A stretch of DNA of 64,000 nucleotides, taken from the NCBI GenBank assembly GCA_016710685.1, contig JADJVC010000014.1, forward strand, positions 124,001-188,000, written 5' to 3'. Position numbers and translations under genes: made by a program. The notes below the pieces were generated by a model. The model was not told the DNA's origin, did not search any database, and saw only the letters and a program-made list of their open reading frames with translations. Positions within the stretch are counted from its first letter, which is position 1. Every line of letters begins with the position of its first letter. Positions 35,562-43,900 of this stretch are shown piece by piece. Source of the stretch: Flavobacteriales bacterium (GTDB lineage Bacteria; Bacteroidota; Bacteroidia; Flavobacteriales_F; PHOS-HE28).

Positions 35562-37586
35562 ATGCCTATGATCCGATTGCTACACCTTTTCATCGTTGCC
35601 CTGATGGCACAAGCGCTTCTTGCACAAGGAACCGCCGGCGGTGCCGAAATGCCGTTCGACAAGGCGCATATCGCTGATGCGACGGCCCTGAAAGCCGCCC
35701 TTACTGCGATCAAAAAAGGAGATGCCTTGGCGGAAAAGGGCGGAATGGACCAGCCCGCGGCCATGGCGGCCTATCAAGAGGCCGCCGACCTGAATTCGAA
35801 CAGCGCCGAGCTGAACCGGAAGATGGGCGTGTGCATGTTGAACGGCCCGGAGCCTGCGGCGGCCCTACCATGGCTTAAACGCGCTGCGGAACTGAATCCC
35901 AAGGAACCACGTATCCATTACCTGTTGGCATATGCGCTGCAGTTGAATGCCCATTGGGAACAAGCCATTGCGGAATACAAGCTGCATGCAGAGGCGCTGC
36001 GCCGTACACCTGATCCGGATGGGACATATAACCTCACCGATAAACGCATCGCCGAGTGCAATACCGGAAAGGCCTTGATGGACGCACCCGCTTATGCCGT
36101 GGTGACCAACATGGGTCAAGGTGTGAACAGCCCCAGCAACGATTACGGAGCGCTTATGGGCCCCGACGGCACGCTGTATTTCACGAGCCGACGCGCAAAT
36201 ACCACCGGTGGCAAGGTGAACAAAGTAACGAACACCTGGTTCGAGGACGTTTATAACTGCCAGCCGGCTAACGGGGGCATTACCCCGCCGATCCCGCTAC
36301 CGCCCCCCCTGAATTCGCCGAAGAATGACGCCACCGTGGCCCTATCCGCCGACGGCGATCACCTCATAATCTATCGTGACGAAAGCAATGGCGGCGACCT
36401 GTACTCCAGCGAACGCACTGGCGCAGACTGGTCCGAGCCGGTGGCATTTCCGCCCACCGTGAACAGTCCCGCCCAGGAAAGCAGTGCTTGGCTCACCGCC
36501 GATGGGGAATGGCTCTACTTCGCCAGTAGCCGCGAAGGAGGATTAGGTGGCTCGGACATTTATCGCAGCCCTTGGGTACCCGAGGCTAAAACCTGGGGAA
36601 CAGCGGAGAATCTCGGACCTGTGGTGAACACTCCCTACGATGAGGACGGTGTTTGCGTTTCCGCCGATGGGCGCACGCTCTGGTTTGGCAGTCAAGGCAA
36701 TGGATCCATGGGCGGTTTTGACCAATTCAAGACAACGCTTTCCAATGGAGTCTGGTCCAAGCCGGAAAACTTGGGTTGGCCCATCAACTCACCCGGCGAC
36801 GACCAGTTCCTTGTGATGGCACCCGATGGCAAGCGAGGCTGGTTCAACAGCTTGCGCGCTGATGGACTGGGTCAGGACGATATCTACCAGGTAGATTTTA
36901 TGCCTTCCGTAAAGGAACCCGAAACAGCACTATTGGCCAGTGTCGGAGGTGGAACGGGCCGCGTGTTGACCGAGGATCAAATGACGCTGGTGGCCTTCAT
37001 CAAAGGGATCAAGCCCATGACGGCAATTGAAGCGCACGTTGAATTGCTTGACCTGGACGATCCGCTCTTTTCGCAACCCATGGTGCTGGATTCCGCATCA
37101 GGTACCTACACATCCAATGTAACGCCGGGCAAGAATTACGTGGTACACGTGGCCATGAAAGGCTATTTGCCCCACAACCAGCCCATAGAGCCTGAAACCT
37201 CAGCAGGAAAAGTGGAAATGGACGTGAACATGAACCCGGTGGTCAACGGAAGTCGCGAAGTGCTCGGGTCCATCCTTTTTGAACCTGACGGCAGTGCCCT
37301 GGAGCCGGCATCCACGGCGGAGTTGGACCGGCTGGTGGTCTTCCTCAACACCAACCCGGAAGTGCGGCTTGAAGTGGGCGGGCACACCGACAGCCAGGCC
37401 TCCGATGAACACAACCAACGCCTCAGTGAGGAGCGCGCCGATACCGTAGTGGAATACCTTACCGGAAAGGGGGTTGCCAAGGACAGGCTTACCGCAAAAG
37501 GTTATGGTTCAACCGACCCCGTGGCACCCAACGATACACCCGGGCATAAGCGGCTGAACCGGCGCACGGAGATCAAGGTGCTATAG
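35562..37586 (+). CDS. PorE-like exported protein: TPR, WD40-like propeller, carboxypeptidase-regulatory and OmpA domains
   Basis: A 674-residue exported protein (signal ending ALLAQ) with TPR-like helices at residues about 35-150 and a PD40/WD40-like propeller at about 165-445 (VALSADGDHLIIYRDESNGG, SAWLTADGEWLYFASSREGG, VCVSADGRTLWFGSQG). A carboxypeptidase-regulatory-like strand domain follows at about 465-545, then a C-terminal OmpA peptidoglycan-binding domain (VRLEVGGHTDSQASDEHNQR, LSEERADTVVEYL, GSTDPVAPNDTPGHKRLNRR). This domain order is that of PorE, the T9SS-associated protein of Porphyromonas. Unlike PorE it lacks a lipobox. It probably anchors a T9SS or envelope complex to peptidoglycan. 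A second in-frame ATG at 35568 is an alternative start. Confidence 0.88.
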   Translation: MPMIRLLHLFIVALMAQALLAQGTAGGAEMPFDKAHIADATALKAALTAIKKGDALAEKGGMDQPAAMAAYQEAADLNSNSAELNRKMGVCMLNGPEPAAALPWLKRAAELNPKEPRIHYLLAYALQLNAHWEQAIAEYKLHAEALRRTPDPDGTYNLTDKRIAECNTGKALMDAPAYAVVTNMGQGVNSPSNDYGALMGPDGTLYFTSRRANTTGGKVNKVTNTWFEDVYNCQPANGGITPPIPLPPPLNSPKNDATVALSADGDHLIIYRDESNGGDLYSSERTGADWSEPVAFPPTVNSPAQESSAWLTADGEWLYFASSREGGLGGSDIYRSPWVPEAKTWGTAENLGPVVNTPYDEDGVCVSADGRTLWFGSQGNGSMGGFDQFKTTLSNGVWSKPENLGWPINSPGDDQFLVMAPDGKRGWFNSLRADGLGQDDIYQVDFMPSVKEPETALLASVGGGTGRVLTEDQMTLVAFIKGIKPMTAIEAHVELLDLDDPLFSQPMVLDSASGTYTSNVTPGKNYVVHVAMKGYLPHNQPIEPETSAGKVEMDVNMNPVVNGSREVLGSILFEPDGSALEPASTAELDRLVVFLNTNPEVRLEVGGHTDSQASDEHNQRLSEERADTVVEYLTGKGVAKDRLTAKGYGSTDPVAPNDTPGHKRLNRRTEIKVL

Positions 37587-37646
37587 GCAAGCTTCGCATT
37601 TCCCGGTTTCTTTGCGGGTCGCGCCCCAAAGGTGCTAAGGCCCAAC

Positions 37647-38351
37647 ATGCCCGCGACAACCGCACCCGTCCCGGATTTCACTCCACCAACTGACTTTATG
37701 CCGCACCCAACGGCCGACGGCTCCCGCACGTTGTACAGTGAAACAATCGGGGAGCATTATCATTCCTTTTTCGGTGCCGTGGCCGAGAGCGAACATGTCT
37801 ACATAGACAAGGGGTTCCGGTCCTGCGTGAAACCGCATTTGGATATTCTGGAAGTGGGGCTGGGCACGGGGTTGAATGCATTGCTCACCCTGGCGGAAGC
37901 TCAACAAAAGGGCAGCATTGTCAACTATATGGCACTGGAGCCTTTCCCATTGGAATTGGATATTGTCCGCGCTTTGCAACACCCGGAGGCCATCGGCAGG
38001 CCAGACCTTATTGAACCGTTGGAGGCCATGATGTCCGCACATATGGAACAGGTTTTGTCCCTGACGCCGGGCTTTACTTTCCAAAAGTCTGCCAAGCGCA
38101 TACAGGAGATGGATGCAGTCAAAGCGTTCGATCTGGTGTACTTTGATGCCTTCGCTCCTAAAGTGCAACCGGAGATGTGGACCGTGGAAGTTTTCAATGT
38201 GCTGCACAGGGCCATGAAGCCGGGCGCGTTGTTGGTGACCTATTGCGCCAAGGGCGATGTGCGCCGCGCCATGCGCGATGCAGGGCTGGTGCCTGAACTG
38301 GTGCAAGGGCCGCCCGGCAAATACAAAATGCTGAAAGCGCGCCGTACATGA
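37647..38351 (+). CDS. mnmD: tRNA U34 mnm5s2U methyltransferase MnmD
   Basis: A 234-residue SAM-dependent methyltransferase equivalent to the MnmD half of MnmC, which methylates nm5s2U34 in the wobble position of tRNAs. Family landmarks are SETIGEHYHSFFGAVAESEH, the SAM-binding motif ILEVGLGTGLNALL, and FDLVYFDAFAPKVQPEMWT, followed by GALLVTYCAKGDVRRAMRDAG and GPPGKYKMLKA. It lacks the MnmC oxidase domain, as usual in Bacteroidota. A GTG at 37632 is an alternative start. Its stop overlaps the NUDIX start. Confidence 0.92.
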   Translation: MPATTAPVPDFTPPTDFMPHPTADGSRTLYSETIGEHYHSFFGAVAESEHVYIDKGFRSCVKPHLDILEVGLGTGLNALLTLAEAQQKGSIVNYMALEPFPLELDIVRALQHPEAIGRPDLIEPLEAMMSAHMEQVLSLTPGFTFQKSAKRIQEMDAVKAFDLVYFDAFAPKVQPEMWTVEVFNVLHRAMKPGALLVTYCAKGDVRRAMRDAGLVPELVQGPPGKYKMLKARRT

Positions 38352-38794
38352 CCGCCATTGACCGCTTCAATATTCGCGTGTACGGCTTACTGCTGAACGA
38401 TGGTAACGTGCTGGTGACAGATGAGACCATGTCCGGTCAACAGATCACAAAATTCCCGGGGGGAGGGCTGGAATTTGGCGAAGGGCCTGTGGATTGCCTG
38501 GTGCGCGAACTGCGCGAGGAACTGGGCGTGGAGGCCATGGACCTGCAACATTTTTATACCACGTCCTTTTTTCAACGGAGCGCCTACCGCGAAAATGAAC
38601 AGATCATCAGCATTTACTATACATTTCAGCTTCGCGAATTGGCGGAATTGGTCGTGAGTGACTTACCTTTCGGAAAGCATGCCGACGATCGTATTTGGTG
38701 CCGATGGTTGCCGGTGACCGCTGATGGCCTCGAGCAGGTCACGTTGCCGATCGACCGGAAAGTGTTTGACCTCCTGGTTGCAAATAATTTCTGA
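38348..38794 (+). CDS. NUDIX hydrolase
   Basis: A 148-residue single NUDIX domain. The Nudix box is complete: GGGLEFGEGPVDCLVRELRE followed by ELG, containing the metal-binding REL-x-EE-x-G. It hydrolyses a nucleoside diphosphate linked to another group; the substrate is not predictable from the motif. Its ATG overlaps the MnmD stop by four bases (ATGA), so the two are co-translated. This pairing could reflect nucleotide clean-up next to tRNA modification, or simply operon convenience. Confidence 0.92.
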   Translation: MTAIDRFNIRVYGLLLNDGNVLVTDETMSGQQITKFPGGGLEFGEGPVDCLVRELREELGVEAMDLQHFYTTSFFQRSAYRENEQIISIYYTFQLRELAELVVSDLPFGKHADDRIWCRWLPVTADGLEQVTLPIDRKVFDLLVANNF

Positions 38795-38916
38795 TACCAA
38801 GTGAATACAAGTGCGGAATTACACGTTCGATACACCTTGGCGTGGGATTTGTTTAACCTTGCGGCGTGGCGGCAGAAGAATGCCATTGCACTTGCGTCGC
38901 CTATGAACCACCCCGG

Positions 38917-40076
38917 ATGTTGATCACTGACAACGCCCCGGAAGGCACCTCGTTGCCCCGAAGGTTCATTGTGTTTTCCATTGGGGATGCACATAGTCCA
39001 AGCACATGGAGCAATGTTCCGTTTTTCTTCACGCGTGAACTTGAACGGAAGGGTTGCATGGTCACGCGCGTCAACATCGGCCCGCCACGCGCGGTCCAGC
39101 TCCTTTCGACGTGCCTTGGAAAATCTGGTGCCGCTTGACCGGCGTGCGCACCAAATTCAGCTTTCAACGAAGCTTGGCCAACAGGAAGGCCACACAAAAC
39201 AGGATCGCCCGTGCATTGCGCAAGTACCCTGAAGGACATTGTGTCTTCATGACATTCTCCTTTTCAACCCGGAACCCGGAGCGGCCCTACTCGATGTTCT
39301 GCGACCAGACATTTGCGCAGCACATCGCCTATTTTGACGAGCGGACTCCCGACCATTACGAGCTGCCAACGGTGCAAGAGGAACGCCGGAATTTAGAGGA
39401 TGCAAAATCCATCGTTGCACTGTTTCCCGAAGTAGCTGAAGACTTGGCCCGCAGCTACGGCGGCAAGGTGAAGTACTTCGGTAATGTGGTGAACATCGAC
39501 CTCCCGCCCGAAAAGCCGGACGCCGCCTTGGCCGCAAAACGGGCCGTGAACGAGATCGTCTTCATCGGAAGCCGTAAATACAAAGCAGGCCTGGAGCGAC
39601 TTGCGGAAGCTATCGAAATCCTTAACAAAGGCCTTTTCCCCGGTTTAACGGTGAACGTTATCGGCATGCGCCGCACCGACATGCCCTCCGCGCCGGCCAA
39701 CATGGTGTTCCACGGTTACTTGGACAAAGGCAAGCCCAAGGAATTGCGCCGTTATACCGATATCCTGCAGCGTGCCCGACTCTTCGTGAACCCCAATCCC
39801 AAATGGGCTGCATTCTCTGCCTCGTGCGAAGCGCTTTTCCTCTACACACCAGTGGTGCTGTTCTCGTACCCGGAATTCGAACGGACCTTCGGTGATGTGA
39901 ATAGGCTCGGGGTGGGTTTGCGCTCCACCGTGCCACAACACTTGGCCGAAAACATCGCCGGACTGATGAACAACGATGCTGCGTGGCAGGAAAAGGCAAT
40001 CGCCGCCCACGAAGCCACCGCACGCATGACCTGGGCCGGGTTCACGGAGCAATTCATGAACGACTTAGGTGGCTGA
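38917..40076 (+). pseudogene. Glycosyltransferase (GT4-like), frameshifted near the N-terminus
   Basis: The 5' frame from ATG 38917 begins with a typical glycosyltransferase opening (RRFIVFSIGDAHSPSTWSNV then PFFFTRELERKG), then runs to an early stop. The 3' frame carries the rest: FDVPWKIWCRLTGV, a donor-domain strand VNEIVFIGSRKYKAGLERLA, NVIGMRRTDMPSAP and RARLFVNPNPKWAAFSASCE, ending at 40076. The frames meet at about 39080-39095. One extra C in that GC-rich stretch joins them into 387 codons. It would transfer a sugar in envelope polysaccharide synthesis, but the substrate is unknown. The break may be an assembly error. Confidence 0.72.
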
Positions 40077-40087
40077 CTCCGACGGTC

Positions 40088-40660
40088 TCAACCCAATCGC
40101 CGCACCACTTGCGCGTCCACCTTCGCAAAGAGTTCATCCGGCTCCATGCTGCGCCAGGCTAATTCATCCAGCTTGCCTCCGAACAACAGATACTGGTCCA
40201 GATCCGCGGCTTGCAGATCTTCGCGCACATGCTGTAGGAAATTCACCAAAGCGATCCAACCGCCGGCGTCCGTGGCCTCATCGAACCACTCGGCGTAGTA
40301 GTCCTCTTCGCCCGGATGGAAATTCAGCACGCTTTCCCCGATCAGGATGAACTTGCTGATGCCCTCGGCCAACATCGGCTCCACCACGTCCCGCTTCAGG
40401 TACATGATGTCGTTGTGAAGCAGGTCGTTCCATTCGCCGATGAACTCGATCACGATAAAGCCCTCTTCGTAATCCGCAAAGAGGACTTTCAGATAGAGTG
40501 TGCTGCTCCCGAAGGCGTCCCATTGTGGATGGATCGCATGGTCGTAAACGGCATGTTGGAACTCGAATTCACTGTGCTCCGTGCCGTGGAACGGCGAAAG
40601 CGGGTCTTCCTCCGCCGTGTAGAGGTGGCGCCAGTTGAAGAATGGTTCTATTGCGTGCAT
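40088..40660 (-). CDS. Conserved hypothetical protein
   Basis: A 190-residue acidic, aromatic-rich soluble protein with no signal peptide or membrane helix (FNWRHLYTAEEDPLSPFHGT; GEWNDLLHNDIMYLKRDVVE; FHPGEEDYYAEWFDE). It starts at ATG 40660. It is convergent with the glycosyltransferase and divergent from TamB. The length, codon use and clean spacing support a real gene; I do not recognise the family. Confidence 0.8.
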   Translation of the reverse strand: MHAIEPFFNWRHLYTAEEDPLSPFHGTEHSEFEFQHAVYDHAIHPQWDAFGSSTLYLKVLFADYEEGFIVIEFIGEWNDLLHNDIMYLKRDVVEPMLAEGISKFILIGESVLNFHPGEEDYYAEWFDEATDAGGWIALVNFLQHVREDLQAADLDQYLLFGGKLDELAWRSMEPDELFAKVDAQVVRRLG

Positions 40661-40711
40661 TAGAGCAAAGGTCGGAGGTGATTTGGACTCGGAGCATGCC
40701 TATCGGCAGCC

Positions 40712-40738
40712 AGGGACGCAGAGGCGCAGAGAAATGCG
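40712..40738. repeat. Single GACGCAGAGGCGCAGAG word repeat
   Basis: GGGACGCAGAGGCGCAGAGA followed by AATGCG lies between the hypothetical gene and TamB. It is a single copy of the CACAGAGG family, matching the right arm of the repeat pair at 62475-62510 in reverse. Confidence 0.5.
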
Positions 40739-40902
40739 AATGTCGGTGGTCAATACTGTGCTTGTACTGCTCGCCACAACCAGAATGAACGTTAGGGCCT
40801 GATGTTTGTTCGTTCACCCAAGCCGCAGCCCTACTTTCACCCGCACTGGAAAATACAACCGGACATAGCGACTCCAAGAAGAAGGCTCCGCGCAAGCGGG
40901 GC

Positions 40903-43900
40903 TTGGTGCGTAAGGGCATTAAGCTTTTAGCTTGGCTGGTCCTTCTGCCGGTGGCATTTTTGGCCTTGATCGCGGTGTTGATCTACGTGCCGCCGGTGCA
41001 GAATATTCTACGCGGAAAGGCCGTGGGCTTTCTGGAGAAGGAGATCGGCACGCCGGTGCAAGTGGGACATTTGGCATTGCGCTTCCCCATCGGCATCGGC
41101 TTGGAAGGGGTACTGCTTCACCAACAAAACGGCGACACCCTGCTCTACGCCGGTTCGCTGAAAACCCGAGCCAGCCTTACCGCTTTGCTGAACAGGCAGA
41201 TCGCGCTGAGCTCCGTGGACCTCGCCGATGTCCGTGCAAACATCACGCAGAACAAGGACAGCGTTTTCAATTTCGATTACATTCTCAAAGCTTTGGCGGG
41301 GGATAGCACCGCTGCGCCAACACCCGCGGATACCACTGCCGGTTGGGGCTTTTCCATCGGTTCCATCGCGTTGGAAAATGTGCGCGTGGATTTAGATCTG
41401 CAGCCATCTCAAATGCAGTTGGCATTAAAGCTCGGATCACTGGACTTGGGATTTGATGACTTTGATGCTTCAGCCATGAAATTCCATTTGGACAAGTTGG
41501 CCCTTGCACACACGCGCGCCGACCTGCGCATGGCTTCGGGGCCTCCCGTGCCGGATACTTATCCTCATTTGGAGAACCCGTTCGCTGGGTTGGACATACG
41601 GTTTTCGGAGATTGATCTTGAGGATGTGCATTTCACCATGAAGGATGTGGTGAAGGGCGACAGCCTGTGGCTGGACCTGCCGAAAGCGAGGGTGGATGCG
41701 GATGTAGTGGATCTCTCGCAGCAACTACTTGCCTTGAACGAAGTGGAATTCGACGCGCCGGTGTTCGGTATGTTCAGCCAGTCCAATGGAACGTTGGTTG
41801 ATACGGTGAAAGTGGATCCGCCGTGGCTGGACCAGCACGATGGGTTCCGCTATTTCGTCCGCGACATGCAGGTCAGTGCGAAGGAGGTCGCCGTGAACGA
41901 CGGAACATTTAGCATGTACACGGATAGCATTGCGGCGCCGCGCAAGTTGTTTGATCCGGACCGACTCGTTTTGAAGTCCTTGAACCTCGGTGTTGAGGGT
42001 CTGGAATTCCGCAACGACAGAATCGTAGCGCAGGTGAAGCAATTGGTATTCATAAATGGACCGAAAGGTCAAAGACTTGCACTTCAAACTGACGTTTCCG
42101 CAACGCCGGACAGGCTTTCCATCAAGGACGGCAACCTTGCATTTGGCGAGAATATGCTGCAGTTTTCCGCGGTTGTTCATCCCCAAAGCCTTACTGCCGC
42201 CTATCGAAATCCGGAGCGCGTGCCACTGCGGATCCAAGCCCGTACTTCAATTCAGCCGGAGCAACTGCGGCCTGTGCTTGCTCAGTTCGGTATGGAGCAT
42301 TTCATGCCTGCCGCATTCACGGAAAAGCTGGAAACACGGATCGCATTGGCCGGTTCGGTCGCGCAATTGGACAGTGCGGTGCTGGTGGTTGATGGTGATC
42401 AACGTTCTTCAGTCCATTTGCGCGCGAAGGGCAGCAACATTCAGGATTGGCGCACCTCCGATCTGGACGTGGACCTCGACAGATTCGAGCTGGGAAACGG
42501 GTTCCGGCAGGTGCTGCAAACGTTCACGGCGCCGGAGACGACATTGCCGCAACGGCTTGCGGCCACCGCTCATGTGCGCATGCGCGGCGGCACCGCCCAT
42601 GCCGAGCTGATGGCAAATAGCGACATGGGCCGCGTGTCCGGCACTGCGAGCGCTTCCGGTTTCGCCGGCAACATTCCCGACCAGATCAAGGCGGACCTCA
42701 CCATCAATGGGCTGGAGATGCAACGCATTACCGGAGACACTACGCTTGGCTCTGTAAGCCTTGCGTTACGCGCCCAAGGGCAACGGCTCAACTCGCCTTC
42801 GCGAAGCGGAACGTTGGAATTGCGGCCCACTGAACTGCGCTACGCCGGCCAAGATCTTTCCGGTTTAACGTTGGATGGGCGCGTGGAAGGCGATTCCATT
42901 TTCGCGGTGCTGAACACGGATGCGGATGCGTTGAAATTGAAGTTGGACGCGCGCGGCAAATGGCCCGAAAAAACGGACAGCTTGGCCTTGGCTTTCACGA
43001 TGGACCTTCAACGCGCGGAATTGGCAAACCTCGGCTTGATGGCCCAAACGCTGGACGTGGCGGGGATCTGGAAGGGGAGGGCAGCCTTCGACAGCACGGG
43101 CTACGGGCATGTCGCCCTGAATGCGGACGGCCTGCGTCTTTCCAATGAAACGAAGGGGTTTCAATTTGAACGCCTCGCTTTAAATGTGACGCTCGGTGCT
43201 GACAGCAGTGCCATCAACCTGAACAGCGACGCGCTTACGGTGGATTACCGCACCAACATCGCGGTGGACAGTATTCTTCCCCGAACGAAGGAAAAAATGT
43301 TCAGCTATTTTAAAGCCGACAGCACCTTTACCCCGGCACCCGGCAAGTACATGGACCTCGCCGTCACCCTGCCCAAAAGTGATTGGTTGACCGGGTTGGT
43401 GATGCCGGAGTTGCAGGCCATTACGCTGAACAATTTTACGGGTCACTACGACAGCGACGCGGACGAATTGAAGTTGAACGTGGACGTTCCGGAGCTCGTG
43501 TACGACAGCATTGACGTTGACAATTTGGTGCTGAATGTCAACGCGAAGGGCCATTCACTGGACTCGAAATTGAAGGTGGACCGGATCGAATACGATTCAC
43601 TCGGCGTGTATGGTCTTTCCCTCACCAACACGGCCAAGATCGGCGCTTTGCAGAGCACGTTACGCGTGCAGAACGGCGAGTTTCCGCCGAGCTACGTGTT
43701 TTCGGTGCTGTTGAAGAATGAAAGCGGGAATTCCACGTTGCACATTGAGCCGGACGGCTTGGTGCTGGACGGCAAATCTTGGACTGTTGACGAAGACAAT
43801 CTGCTTCGTTTCACTGATGAAGGACTGAAGGCGGAGCATTTTAATCTGCGCAGCGAAGAACAGCAGTTGCAAGTGCTCACCGAACAACGCAAAACGCGGG

